Source: Pseudorhodobacter antarcticus (GTDB lineage: Bacteria; Pseudomonadota; Alphaproteobacteria; Rhodobacterales; Rhodobacteraceae). From it: a DNA stretch of 64,000 bases. Positions 26,663-35,846 of the stretch are shown one piece after another; within the stretch, counting starts at the first letter, position 1, and each line of letters begins with the position of its first letter. Under the pieces are notes generated by a model. The model did not search any database and was not told the DNA's origin. It worked only from the letters and a program-made list of their open reading frames with translations. The DNA lies in NCBI GenBank assembly GCA_945862435.1, contig CAMAXX010000002.1, positions 103,610 to 167,609 of the forward strand, written 5' to 3'. The position numbers were made by a program, and so were the translations under genes.

Positions 26663-28198
26663 ATGGCACAGTCAAAATCCATCCCGAAGCCCGTCGTTTT
26701 GTGCATTCTGGATGGCTGGGGCATAGGCCCAGATCCCAAGACATCTGCCCCCGCGCAGGCGAATGTGCCCCATTTCAACCGCCTGTGGGACACCTGCCCG
26801 CACGCGACGCTGACTACCTTTGGCCCCGATGTGGGCTTGCCGCGCGGGCAGATGGGAAATTCCGAGGTGGGTCACACAAATATCGGCGCGGGGCGCGTGG
26901 TTGCGATGGATTTGGGCGCGATTGATTTGGCAATCGAAGATGGCAGCTTTGCCCAAAACGCCGAGTTGCTGGCCTTTGCAGCGGCGGTGCAGGCCAAGGG
27001 CGGGCGCGTGCATTTGATGGGGGTTGTGTCCAACGGCGGGGTGCATGGGCATATCAGTCACATGATCGCCGCGGCGCGGGCGCTGGTGGATTTGGGGCTG
27101 GGTGTGGTGATCCATGCCATCACCGACGGGCGCGATGTGCCGCCATCGTCTGCCCTAGGGTTTATGAAAACGCTAACAGATAGCCTGCCAGTGGGCGCCA
27201 GCGTGGCCACTGTCATTGGCCGCTATTGGGCGCTAGACCGCGATAACCGCTGGGATCGCGTGGCGCGGGCGCATCGTGCGATTGTTGCAGCGCAGGGCGA
27301 GGCTGCCGCCAGCCCAAGGGCCGCGATTGAGGCCAGCTATGCAATCGGCGAAACGGACGAGTTTTTGGCCCCCACCGTTATGACAGGCTACACAGGCGCG
27401 CGCGATGGCGACGGGCTGTTCTGCTTAAACTTCAGGTCTGACCGCGCCCGCGAGATTATGGCGGCGCTGGCCGATCCTGATTTCAAGGATTTTGAAACAG
27501 GCCCGCGCCCCAAATGGGCGGCTGGTCTTGGCATGGTGGAATACTCAACGGCGCATAATGCCTATCTGTCCACCGCCTTTCCGAAACGCGATATTCGCAA
27601 TTCTTTGGGTGAATGGGTGGCGGCACAGGGCCTGCGCCAGTTCCGTTTGGCGGAAACCGAAAAATATCCCCATGTGACGTTTTTCCTGAATGGTGGGCGG
27701 GAAACCCCGTTTGAAGGCGAAGACCGCGCTATGCCAAAATCGCCATCCGTGGCGACTTATGATTTGCAGCCAGAAATGAGCGTGGGCGAGGTGGCAGATC
27801 ATTTGGTGGCAGCCATCGCGGCGCGCTATGATCTGATTGTCGTCAATTTCGCCAACCCCGATATGGTGGGGCATACGGGCAGCCTGCCAGCCGCAATAAA
27901 GGCGTGCGAAGCGGTAGATATGGGGCTCGGCCGCGCACTGGCAGCATTGGACGGCGTGGGCGGGGCGATGATTGTGACCGCCGATCACGGCAATTGCGAG
28001 ATGATGGTAGATCCGATTACAGGCGCGCCGCACACCGCCCATACCACAAACCCTGTGCCCGTTATTCTGGTGGGCGGGCCTGCTGGGGCAAAGCTGCGGA
28101 CGGCTGGGCGGTTGGCCGATTTGGCCCCTACGATTTTGGCGTTGATGGGCCTGCCGCTGCCGCCCGAAATGACAGGCGAAAGCCTGATTTTGGCATGA
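26663..28198 (+). CDS. gpmI: 2,3-bisphosphoglycerate-independent phosphoglycerate mutase
   Basis: GpmI interconverts 3- and 2-phosphoglycerate in glycolysis using two Mn ions. The alkaline-phosphatase-like core is intact: LCILDGWGIGP with its metal Asp, MGNSEVGHTNIGAGR with the phosphoserine at residue 67, ITDGRDVPP, NFRSDRAREI, and the metal sites NPDMVGHTG and VTADHGNCEMM. Length 511 is standard. The next gene's ATG overlaps its stop. The 196-base gap before it shows nothing clear. Confidence 0.97.
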   Translation: MAQSKSIPKPVVLCILDGWGIGPDPKTSAPAQANVPHFNRLWDTCPHATLTTFGPDVGLPRGQMGNSEVGHTNIGAGRVVAMDLGAIDLAIEDGSFAQNAELLAFAAAVQAKGGRVHLMGVVSNGGVHGHISHMIAAARALVDLGLGVVIHAITDGRDVPPSSALGFMKTLTDSLPVGASVATVIGRYWALDRDNRWDRVARAHRAIVAAQGEAAASPRAAIEASYAIGETDEFLAPTVMTGYTGARDGDGLFCLNFRSDRAREIMAALADPDFKDFETGPRPKWAAGLGMVEYSTAHNAYLSTAFPKRDIRNSLGEWVAAQGLRQFRLAETEKYPHVTFFLNGGRETPFEGEDRAMPKSPSVATYDLQPEMSVGEVADHLVAAIAARYDLIVVNFANPDMVGHTGSLPAAIKACEAVDMGLGRALAALDGVGGAMIVTADHGNCEMMVDPITGAPHTAHTTNPVPVILVGGPAGAKLRTAGRLADLAPTILALMGLPLPPEMTGESLILA

Positions 28199-29343
28199 GG
28201 CTGGCGCGCGCCATCGCCGCTGTTCTGGCCATTTGCGCGGCGCTTGCCTTGCCCGCACCCATGCTGGCCAGCGTGGCCGAAGATGCTGCAAAAGCGGCGG
28301 GTGATCTTGCCGCCGCCGTCGATGCGCTGGGCGCGGCCGAAGGCGGCCGCGATCAAATCACCGCGCTGACCCAAACCATCCGCGCCTATGAGGCAGGGCT
28401 TGCCGCCCTGCGCGAGGCGCTGCGCCAAAGCGAGCAGCGCGAAGGGGAACTTACCGCCGCCTTCGAGGCGCAGCGCGACAAGATCGCCCAGCTTTTGGGT
28501 GTTCTGTCGCGGATCGAGGCAGAGCCTGCCCCGATTTTGCTGCTACATCCCACAGGCCCTATAGGTTCGGTGCGCGCGGGAATGATGTTGGCCGAAGTCA
28601 CCCCTGCTTTGCAGATCGAGGCCGAAGCCCTGCGCGCCCAGTTGCAAGAACTGGCCGATTTGCGCGCCGTGCAAAGCCAAGCGGGGCAAACACTGACGCG
28701 GGGTCTTGGTGCCGCGCAGCAGGCGCGATCAAATCTTGCGACCGCGATTGCAGACCGTACCGATTTGCCGCGCCGCTTTACCGAAGACCCAGAGGCGTTG
28801 AAAGCGTTGCTGCAAAGCGCCGATACTCTGGATGCCTTTGCAGCGGGTCTTGCGCTGGATCCCAGCGCTACTGCAGGTTTTGCAAGTGCCAAAGGCAGCC
28901 TTGATTTGCCCAGCCTTGGCACAGTGCTGCTGCGGCTAGGGGAATTGGATGCGCGCGGTGTTGGCCGCCCTGGCCTAACAATTGCCACGCGCCCTGCAGC
29001 CTTGGTCACTGCGCCATGGGCTGCGACGATCCGCTATCGCGGCCCGCTTTTGGATTACGGAAATGTGATGATAATCGAACCAGGGGATGGCTATCTTTTG
29101 GTCATTGCAGGGCTACGTGACGTATTTGGCGAAGTGGGCGAAGTTGTGGCCAAGGGGGCTGCCTTGGGCCTTATGGGGGGGGCTGTGAATGACACTGCCG
29201 ATCTGCTGGCCCCAGCCAAACAAGGCGGCCTCGATCAAGCGATTTCTGCGCGCGAGACGGAAACACTGTATATCGAGCTGCGCAGCGGCGCAGATGTGAT
29301 CGACCCAACAGATTGGTTTGCAGCCACGGCGCAAGGGCTGTAG
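28195..29343 (+). CDS. EnvC-like murein hydrolase activator
   Basis: After a signal peptide (MRLARAIAAVLAICAALALPAPMLA) there is a long coiled-coil region (about residues 25-180, heptads rich in Ala, Leu, Glu and Gln), a linker, and a C-terminal LytM-like domain (APWAATIRYRGPLLDYGNVMI, DGYLLVIAGL, TLYIELR). The LytM domain lacks the zinc-binding histidines (no HxH after GDGYLL), as in EnvC-type activators of amidases used in cell separation. It is coupled to gpmI and followed 43 bases later by ctpA, the usual alphaproteobacterial order. Confidence 0.88.
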   Translation: MRLARAIAAVLAICAALALPAPMLASVAEDAAKAAGDLAAAVDALGAAEGGRDQITALTQTIRAYEAGLAALREALRQSEQREGELTAAFEAQRDKIAQLLGVLSRIEAEPAPILLLHPTGPIGSVRAGMMLAEVTPALQIEAEALRAQLQELADLRAVQSQAGQTLTRGLGAAQQARSNLATAIADRTDLPRRFTEDPEALKALLQSADTLDAFAAGLALDPSATAGFASAKGSLDLPSLGTVLLRLGELDARGVGRPGLTIATRPAALVTAPWAATIRYRGPLLDYGNVMIIEPGDGYLLVIAGLRDVFGEVGEVVAKGAALGLMGGAVNDTADLLAPAKQGGLDQAISARETETLYIELRSGADVIDPTDWFAATAQGL

Positions 29344-29386
29344 ACAAGACCAATGCGCCCCAAGTGGCAACAGGATGAGGACGGCG

Positions 29387-30733
29387 ATGAGAAAATTAGT
29401 GATGGCGGCTTTGGGTGGCACTTTGGCAGGGGCGCTGGCCGCCAGCCAAATGGCAGGCCCCCTTATGGCGCAAGAGGCAGCGCCCGAATCCAATCTGTTT
29501 GAACAGCTTGATCTGTTTGGCGATATTTTTGAACGCATTCGCGGGCAATATGTTGAAGACGTCGACAGCAAAAAGTTGATCGAAGCGGCGATAAATGGGA
29601 TGCTCACATCGCTTGACCCACATTCCAGCTATCTGAATGCCGAAGATGCTGCCGATATGAACACGCAAACGCGCGGCTCGTTTGGCGGGCTTGGCATTGA
29701 GGTCACCCAAGAAGAAGGCTTTGTCAAAGTGATCTCGCCGATGGATGGCACGCCAGCCGCCAAGGCAGGTATCCTGTCAGGCGATTTCATAACCCATGTC
29801 GATGGCGAGTCGGTGCAGGGCATAACGCTGGACGAAGCGGTTGATAAAATGCGCGGCGAAGTGGGCACGGATATTGTGATCACGGTGGTGCGCGAAGACG
29901 TGGCCGAACCCTTTGATCTGACCCTGACGCGCGAGACGATCAAGATCACCGCCGTGCGCAGCCGTGTGGTGGGCAATGTGGCGGTGGTGCGCATCACCAC
30001 GTTTAGCGATCAGACCTATTCGGGGCTGGAAGCAGAAATTGCCAAATCTGTTGAACAGATTGGTGGGATGGAAAAGGTAACCGGCTTTGTCATTGACCTG
30101 CGCAACAATCCGGGCGGGCTGCTGAAACAGTCCATCCTGGTGTCCGACGCCTTTTTGGAGAAGGGCGAGATCGTGTCAACCCGTGGGCGCGAGGCGGCAG
30201 ACAGCACGCGCGAAAACGCCACGCCGGGCGATTTGGCAATGGGCAAGCCGATGGTGGTGCTGATAAATGGCGGCTCGGCCAGTGCATCGGAAATTGTGGC
30301 TGGCGCGCTGCAAGATCATCGCCGCGCCATTGTTGTGGGCACGAAAAGCTTTGGTAAAGGGTCGGTGCAAACCTTGGTGCCGTTGAAAGATGGTGGGCAA
30401 ATGCGGCTGACGACGTCGCGCTATTACACGCCATCGGGGCGATCCATTCAATCGCTGGGCGTGATGCCTGATATTGTGGTGAACCAGCCCGCCGTTGACC
30501 CAGCGGTGGAAGGGGTCGAAGCGCAGGCCGCACAAGAGGCGGATAACCAACGCTCTGAGGCTGATCTGCGCGGCGCGATCAGCAATGACTCGATGTCGGA
30601 AGACGAGATTAAGCTGCTGGAAGAAGAACGCGCCCGCACCGAAGAGGCCGCCAAGCTGCGCGATGAAGATTACCAGCTGGCCTATGCGGTGGACATTCTG
30701 CGCGGCCTAAACGCCGTGGCCCCGCAGGAGTAG
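29387..30733 (+). CDS. ctpA: carboxy-terminal processing protease (S41)
   Basis: Periplasmic C-terminal processing protease. Signal peptide (RKLVMAALGGTLAGALAASQMAGPLMAQ), then the S41 N-terminal helices, a PDZ domain (GGLGIEVTQEEGFVKVISPMDGTPAAKAGIL), and the protease core with DLRNNPGGLL, GGSASASEIVAGAL (catalytic Ser) and GTKSFGKGSVQT (catalytic Lys). The start at MRKL follows GGATGAGG; MRTAMRK at 29375 is an alternative. An acidic, coiled C-terminal tail follows the core. Confidence 0.95.
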   Translation: MRKLVMAALGGTLAGALAASQMAGPLMAQEAAPESNLFEQLDLFGDIFERIRGQYVEDVDSKKLIEAAINGMLTSLDPHSSYLNAEDAADMNTQTRGSFGGLGIEVTQEEGFVKVISPMDGTPAAKAGILSGDFITHVDGESVQGITLDEAVDKMRGEVGTDIVITVVREDVAEPFDLTLTRETIKITAVRSRVVGNVAVVRITTFSDQTYSGLEAEIAKSVEQIGGMEKVTGFVIDLRNNPGGLLKQSILVSDAFLEKGEIVSTRGREAADSTRENATPGDLAMGKPMVVLINGGSASASEIVAGALQDHRRAIVVGTKSFGKGSVQTLVPLKDGGQMRLTTSRYYTPSGRSIQSLGVMPDIVVNQPAVDPAVEGVEAQAAQEADNQRSEADLRGAISNDSMSEDEIKLLEEERARTEEAAKLRDEDYQLAYAVDILRGLNAVAPQE

Positions 30734-30739
30734 GGCGCG

Positions 30740-31213
30740 ATGAAACCGCTGCCCTACCGCCCCTGTGTGGGGGTGTGTTTGATCAATGAAGCTGGGCTGA
30801 TCTTTGCAGGCCAGCGCAAAGACAGCACCAGCGGGGCATGGCAAATGCCCCAAGGTGGGATTGATAAGGGCGAAAAACCCCGCGCGGCGGCGCTGCGCGA
30901 GTTGTGGGAAGAAACGGGCATCACCGCCGATTTGGTGCAGATTTTGGGCAAAACGGGGGGCTGGCTGCACTACGATCTGCCGCCCGATTTGTTGGGCAAA
31001 GTTTGGGGCGGTAAGTACCGCGGCCAGCGACAGAAATGGGTGCTGATGCGGTATCTGGGCACGGATGCGCAGGTGAATATCGCAACCGAGCATCCCGAAT
31101 TTTCCGCGTGGAAATGGATAGGGGCGGATGACATGCTGGCCAGCATCGTGCCGTTTAAGAGGGACGTTTACGCGGCGGTGATTGCGGCCTTTGCTGGGCA
31201 GTTGGCGACGTGA
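30740..31213 (+). CDS. rppH: RNA pyrophosphohydrolase (Nudix)
   Basis: RppH removes pyrophosphate from mRNA 5' ends to start decay. The Nudix box [23 protein letters not shown] is complete, preceded by the RppH-type opening [11 protein letters not shown] and WQMPQGG. Length 157 is typical. It starts 6 bases after ctpA and closes the gpmI-envC-ctpA-rppH run. Confidence 0.95.
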   Translation: MKPLPYRPCVGVCLINEAGLIFAGQRKDSTSGAWQMPQGGIDKGEKPRAAALRELWEETGITADLVQILGKTGGWLHYDLPPDLLGKVWGGKYRGQRQKWVLMRYLGTDAQVNIATEHPEFSAWKWIGADDMLASIVPFKRDVYAAVIAAFAGQLAT

Positions 31214-31216
31214 AGA

Positions 31217-31308
31217 AGGGGGCTTTGCCCCCTCGCTTTGCTCACCCCCAAGATATTTGTAGAGTTAGGAAGAGGGCAAAGCGACTTTCCAGCCCCAACA
31301 TCTTGGGG
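31217..31308 (+). promoter_or_regulatory. structured intergenic region between rppH and smc
   Basis: Immediately after rppH, GGGGGC-TTT-GCCCCC makes a hairpin without a T tract. It is followed by two longer-range inverted repeats: TCGCTTTGC (31233-31241) with GCAAAGCGA (31276-31284), and CCCCAAGAT (31246-31254) with ATCTTGGGG (31300-31308). These cross, so both cannot form at once. The remaining 31309-31416 shows a G-rich stretch and no clear promoter. Confidence 0.5.
31242..31272 (+). repeat. recurrent intergenic motif, copy 1
   Basis: TCACCCCCAAGATATTTG followed by a purine-rich tail. A second copy lies after the gene ending at 35715 (CTCACCCCCCGAGAATATTT plus purine tail). Both sit just downstream of a stop codon, on the coding strand. 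Its function is unknown. Confidence 0.55.
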
Positions 31309-31416
31309 ATAACCCCGACCCATTAGCTATATCAGGTGGGGCGGCGTTGACTCGTGCGGGGGTGCGGGGGATTATGGGGGGTATAGAATCAAACTTCTCA
31401 ACCCCAAGGCAACCCT

Positions 31417-34400
31417 GTGCGTTTCACCAAACTTCGCCTTAACGGTTTCAAAAGCTTTGTTGACCCCACGGATTTGGTGATCTTTGATGGGTTGACGGGG
31501 GTTGTTGGGCCCAATGGCTGCGGCAAATCGAACTTGCTAGAAGCGCTGCGCTGGGTCATGGGCGAGAACCGCGCATCCGCCATGCGCGGGGCGGGGATGG
31601 AGGATGTGATTTTTAACGGCGCGGCGTCGCGCGGCGCGCGCCATTTTGCCGAAGTGTCACTTGTGCTGGATAATTCGGATCGGTTGGCCCCTGCGGGGTT
31701 TAATGATGCCGATGTGGTGGAAATTACGCGGCGGATCACGCGGGATGCGGGCAGCGCCTATAAGTTGAACGCCAAAGAATTGCGCGCGCGCGATGTGCAA
31801 CTGCTGTTTGCCGATGCTAGCACAGGATCGCACAGCCCTGCGCTTGTGCGGCAAGGGCAGATTGCCGAACTGATCAACGCCAAGCCCAAGGCGCGGCGGC
31901 GGATATTGGAGGAAGCGGCGGGGATTTCGGGCCTTTATGCGCGCAGACATGAGGCGGAGTTGAAACTGCAAGGGGCAGAGCAGAACCTGACCCGTGTGGA
32001 TGATGTTCTAGAGAACCTTGCCCAGCAGTTGTCGGTGTTGCAGCGCCAAGCAAAGCAGGCAGCGCGGTATCGCGAGATTGCCGAAGAACTGCGCCGTAAC
32101 GAGGGCCAGCTTTTGTTCCGCCGTTGGCGCGAGGCGGATTTGGCCCGCACCGAGGCGGAAACCCTGATGCGGGCGCGCACGGTTGACGCTTCGCAGGCAG
32201 AGGCCGCCGCGCGCGCGGCGGGCGGCGCGCGCGCGGCAGCGGAAGATATACTGCCCCCGCTGCGCGAGGAAGAGGCGATTGCGGCCGCGATTTTGCAGCG
32301 CATCATTCTTCAGCGGGATCAACTTGCCGAACAAGAAACGCGCGCGCGCGAAATGATCGAGGGCCTGCGCGCGCGGATTGTGGAACTGAGCCGCGATAGC
32401 GAGCGCGAAGCGGCGCTGAACCGTGATGCGGGGGAAACCATCGCGCGGCTGGACTGGGAAATTGCCCAATTGACCCGCGCCCACGAGGGCCATGAGGCCA
32501 AACTGGCTGAAACAGTCGAGGCGGCGCGCGATGCGTCTGCCCATTTGACCGATATTGAAACGCGACTGGCCGAGGCGACAGAAGATGCGGCGCGTTTGGC
32601 CGCGCGCCATCAATCGGCGCAGCGTCTTGCTGCCGATGGCCGCGCACGGGTTGATAAGGCCGAGGCCGAGGCGGCGCGCGCGCGCGAGGCTGCAACGCTG
32701 GCCGAGGGCGCTTTGGCCACTGCCAGTGCTGCCTTTGCGCAGGCGCAAACGGCACAAGCTGATGCGGCGGCTTTGGTTGATGACGCCGAAGCCACGCTGC
32801 TGGCGGCCGAAGCTGCGCGCGCGGCTGCGCAAACGGGTGAGGCGCTGGCGCGGGCCGCGAAATCACAGGCCGAGGGCGAGGCGACAGCCCTGCGTGCCGA
32901 GGTGGCCGCCTTGGCCAAGCTGGTGGAACGGGATGCAGGCACGGGCGGGCAGCTTTTGGATATGTTGTCCGTGGCAGCGGGGTACGAACTGGCGCTGGGC
33001 GCGGCGCTGGCCGATGATCTGCGCAGCCCTGAAATTGATGCGGGCGGGCAGACTGGCTGGGCGCGCTTGCCCGATTTGATCGACGCGCCGCGTCTGCCTG
33101 CGGGGGTTGAGCCCATTGCGCAGCACGTGACCGCGCCGCCCGTTCTGGCGCGGCGCTTGGCGCAAATTGGGCTGGTCGAGGCGGGGCAGGGCGCGGCTTT
33201 GCAGCCCCTGCTTGCAGCGGGGCAGCGGCTGGTCACGCGCGAGGGTGATTTGCTGCGCTGGGACGGGCTGCGCATTGCCGCGAAAGACGCGCCATCGGCG
33301 GCGGCGCAGCGCCTGATCCAGCGCAACCGCCTGACGGCTGCGCGCGCAGATTTGGCAGTGCTTGAGACTCAATTGGCCGAGGCGACGGCGGCTTATCTGG
33401 CGTTGCAAACGCGGCTTGGCGATTTGGCCCGCGCCGATCAGATGGCGCGCGATGCCCGCCGCGCCGCCGACGGGCATGTCAGCGAAGCCGCAAGGGCCAG
33501 CGCGCGCGCCGAGGCCGATACATCCATTGCACAAGGCAAGCTAGAGGCGGCATTGCTGGCACTGTCGCGGCATTTGGACGATGGGGCAGATGCCCGCGCG
33601 GTGCTGGATGCGGCCGCGGGATCCCTGCGCGATTTGCCCGATTTAGGCAGCGCCCGCGCTTTGGTGGACGAGGTGAAAATCGCTGTCGAAGCCGCGCGCA
33701 TTACCATGATGTCGCGCAGGTCAGCGCATGAAGAACTGCGCCGCGAGGGTGAGGCTCGGGTGCGGCGCACACAAGATGCGGGGCGCGAGCTTGCCGCATG
33801 GAAGCAGCGTTTGGACAGTGCCGCCCGCAGAATTGGCGAACTGGATACCCGCAAAGCCGAGGCAGAGGGCGAATTGCAGGGCGCATCCAGCGCGCCCGCT
33901 GAAATTGCCGCTAAGCGGTCCGAACTGGGCAGCGCGATTGAAGATGCGCAAAAGCGGCGTGCGCGGGCGGCAGATGCGCTGTCCGCCGCCGAGGGCGCGC
34001 TGCGCGATGCCGTGCAGCGCGAGAGGGAGTGCGAGCGCCGCGCAGGCGAGGCGCGCGAGATGCGCGCGCGGGCCGAGGCGCGTGTAGATGCCGCTGTGGA
34101 AACTGTAACGCTGGCGGTCGAGCGGATTGCCGAAGAAGCGGGGGCCACGCCGGGGCAACTGCTGGACACGCTGAAGATTGACCCTGACAAAATGCACAGT
34201 GCCGAACATCTTGACACCGAAGTGCAGCGGCTAAAGCGTGCGCGCGAAGCCTTGGGCGCGGTGAACCTGCGGGCCGAGGAAGACGCGCAAGAGATCACCG
34301 CTGAATATGACCAACTGGCGCAGGAAAAGCTGGATCTGGAAGAAGCGATCAAGAAACTGCGCGCGGGCATTGGCAGCCTGAACCGCGAAGGACGCGAGCG

Positions 34401-34872
34401 GTTGCTTGCGGCGTTCGATCAGGTGAACGCCAATTTTGCAACGCTTTTTAGCCATTTGTTTGGCGGGGGCGAAGCACGGCTGGTGCTGGTGGAATCGGAT
34501 GACCCGCTAGAGGCGGGACTGGAAATTATGTGCCAACCGCCCGGCAAGAAACTGTCCACCCTTAGCCTGCTTTCGGGTGGCGAGCAGACGCTCACCGCTT
34601 TGGCGCTGATCTTTGGCGTGTTCTTGGCCAATCCCGCGCCGATTTGTGTGCTGGACGAGGTAGACGCGCCCCTAGATGATGCCAATGTCACGCGGTTTTG
34701 CGATTTGCTGGACGAGATGACGCGCCGCACCGAAACGCGGTTTTTGATCATCACGCACCATGCGGTGACGATGTCGCGGATGGATCGGTTGTTTGGCGTG
34801 ACAATGGCCGAGCAGGGCGTTAGCCAACTGGTATCGGTGGATCTGAAACGAGCCGAGGCGCTGGTGGCGTGA
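31417..34872 (+). CDS. smc: chromosome segregation protein SMC
   Basis: SMC dimers with ScpAB organise and segregate the chromosome. ATPase halves are at both ends: Walker A VGPNGCGKSNLLEALRWVMGE near residue 30, and at the C terminus the signature LSLLSGGEQTLTALALIF with Walker B PICVLDEVDAPLDD. Between them are two long coiled coils flanking a hinge around residues 500-620. Length 1151 is standard for alphaproteobacteria. Translation starts at GTG (MRFTKLRLNGFKSF). Ala/Arg/Glu-rich coils give long antisense open frames that are not genes. Confidence 0.98.
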   Translation: MRFTKLRLNGFKSFVDPTDLVIFDGLTGVVGPNGCGKSNLLEALRWVMGENRASAMRGAGMEDVIFNGAASRGARHFAEVSLVLDNSDRLAPAGFNDADVVEITRRITRDAGSAYKLNAKELRARDVQLLFADASTGSHSPALVRQGQIAELINAKPKARRRILEEAAGISGLYARRHEAELKLQGAEQNLTRVDDVLENLAQQLSVLQRQAKQAARYREIAEELRRNEGQLLFRRWREADLARTEAETLMRARTVDASQAEAAARAAGGARAAAEDILPPLREEEAIAAAILQRIILQRDQLAEQETRAREMIEGLRARIVELSRDSEREAALNRDAGETIARLDWEIAQLTRAHEGHEAKLAETVEAARDASAHLTDIETRLAEATEDAARLAARHQSAQRLAADGRARVDKAEAEAARAREAATLAEGALATASAAFAQAQTAQADAAALVDDAEATLLAAEAARAAAQTGEALARAAKSQAEGEATALRAEVAALAKLVERDAGTGGQLLDMLSVAAGYELALGAALADDLRSPEIDAGGQTGWARLPDLIDAPRLPAGVEPIAQHVTAPPVLARRLAQIGLVEAGQGAALQPLLAAGQRLVTREGDLLRWDGLRIAAKDAPSAAAQRLIQRNRLTAARADLAVLETQLAEATAAYLALQTRLGDLARADQMARDARRAADGHVSEAARASARAEADTSIAQGKLEAALLALSRHLDDGADARAVLDAAAGSLRDLPDLGSARALVDEVKIAVEAARITMMSRRSAHEELRREGEARVRRTQDAGRELAAWKQRLDSAARRIGELDTRKAEAEGELQGASSAPAEIAAKRSELGSAIEDAQKRRARAADALSAAEGALRDAVQRERECERRAGEAREMRARAEARVDAAVETVTLAVERIAEEAGATPGQLLDTLKIDPDKMHSAEHLDTEVQRLKRAREALGAVNLRAEEDAQEITAEYDQLAQEKLDLEEAIKKLRAGIGSLNREGRERLLAAFDQVNANFATLFSHLFGGGEARLVLVESDDPLEAGLEIMCQPPGKKLSTLSLLSGGEQTLTALALIFGVFLANPAPICVLDEVDAPLDDANVTRFCDLLDEMTRRTETRFLIITHHAVTMSRMDRLFGVTMAEQGVSQLVSVDLKRAEALVA

Positions 34873-35237
34873 TGCCAGATCCTACGATGGCCCAGATGCA
34901 AGCGGCGATGCAGTTGGCGGCGTTTGTGGGCATAGAGGCGGTAGGCGATGTGATCTATGCCCGCACCTATGCAGCCACGCCCGAATTTACCGCAACACCC
35001 GTGGGGCAGCACTGGCGCTTTGCCATTCAGTGGCCGCTGCGCGCAAGCGAGGCGCAGCGTGCGGCGTGGAATTCCCTGCACCCCGATGCGCCGCTAGATG
35101 TGGATTTGGGCGAAACGCGGATGCAGTTTTTGGGTGGTGTAAATGCGTTGGCCCGTTGGGCTGTGTTGGTGGATGACATGGTAGTGGAGTGCACAAAATG
35201 GCGACGCGCGACGCGGCAGATGGATGAGGGGATGTAG
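34872..35237 (+). CDS. hypothetical protein after smc
   Basis: Unrecognised 121-residue soluble protein. Its ATG overlaps the smc stop (TGATG), so it is co-translated. Seen: an N-terminal helix (MAQMQAAMQLAAFVGIEAVGDVIYAR), an aromatic middle (QHWRFAIQWPLRA) and VVECTKWRRATRQMDEGM at the end. GTG at 34869 would add one residue. Coupling to smc suggests a conserved partner, but nothing shows a link to chromosome organisation. Confidence 0.7.
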   Translation: MPDPTMAQMQAAMQLAAFVGIEAVGDVIYARTYAATPEFTATPVGQHWRFAIQWPLRASEAQRAAWNSLHPDAPLDVDLGETRMQFLGGVNALARWAVLVDDMVVECTKWRRATRQMDEGM

Positions 35238-35367
35238 CCAAGGGCTGTTCTCACCCATTTTGCTGCATATTTGCAACATAGCCCGCATTTTTCGCACTGA
35301 CGCGCGAATCTGACAAGAAATTAACCTTTTGCGATGCATCTTTAAGCGATGTGCGAAAGGGTAAGCC

Positions 35368-35715
35368 ATGCAATTTCTACCCAAAGATGTGCAAGACGGT
35401 CTGGATGCGGCGCGCAAAGGGGCGCTGGCGCGCAAATCGCGGTTGCGGGTGGAACTGGGTGGGCAGGTTTTTCCGATTTTGAAATTTTGGAAAGATGGTT
35501 TTGCGCTGGACGGGGCGTTGACCACCCATTTGCGCGGACTGGTCGATGTGTTCGATGGCGCGCGGCATGAATTTCAATGCCTGATCGTCGCTTCGCGCCA
35601 AGAGGGCGACATGCTGATCTGCGATTTCAAACGCGCGACCCGCGTTGTGGAAAGCGCGGCGCTGGATTATTTCCGCGACGAGAATGCGCCGTTGGCGTAT
35701 TTGCCGCGCGCGTAA
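35368..35715 (+). CDS. small hypothetical protein, possibly PilZ-like
   Basis: Unrecognised 115-residue basic protein with a beta-rich pattern (RKSRLRVELGGQVFPILKFWKDGFALDG, FQCLIVASRQEGDMLICDFKRAT). The alternating strands and the spacing of RKSRLRV to a later D/G turn recall a PilZ domain, but the RxxxR...D/NxSxxG motif is not convincing, so c-di-GMP binding is not claimed. GAAAGGGT precedes the ATG. The 130-base gap upstream is AT-rich and likely holds its promoter. Confidence 0.65.
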   Translation: MQFLPKDVQDGLDAARKGALARKSRLRVELGGQVFPILKFWKDGFALDGALTTHLRGLVDVFDGARHEFQCLIVASRQEGDMLICDFKRATRVVESAALDYFRDENAPLAYLPRA

Positions 35716-35766
35716 GGCGTTTTGCTTTTGCCCCTGTCTTGGGCAAGGTGGCTGTCTGCCCCCCGC

Positions 35767-35797
35767 TCACCCCCCGAGAATATTTCGGAAAAAAAGA
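35767..35797 (+). repeat. recurrent intergenic motif, copy 2
   Basis: CTCACCCCCCGAGAATATTT followed by an A/G-rich run, matching the copy at 31242-31272. GAGAAT (35776-35781) can pair with ATTCTC (35802-35807). Located in the gap between the small hypothetical gene and convergent malY. Confidence 0.55.
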
Positions 35798-35846
35798 AAT
35801 CATTCTCAGAAAATTGTCAGTTTAGTGCTTGGGTAAGCGGGTGTAA

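Noticed and set aside
33438..34370. Long reverse-strand frame inside smc (Ser/Ala/Arg-rich)
   Set aside because: It is low-complexity antisense of the coiled-coil coding sequence, with no ribosome site or domain.
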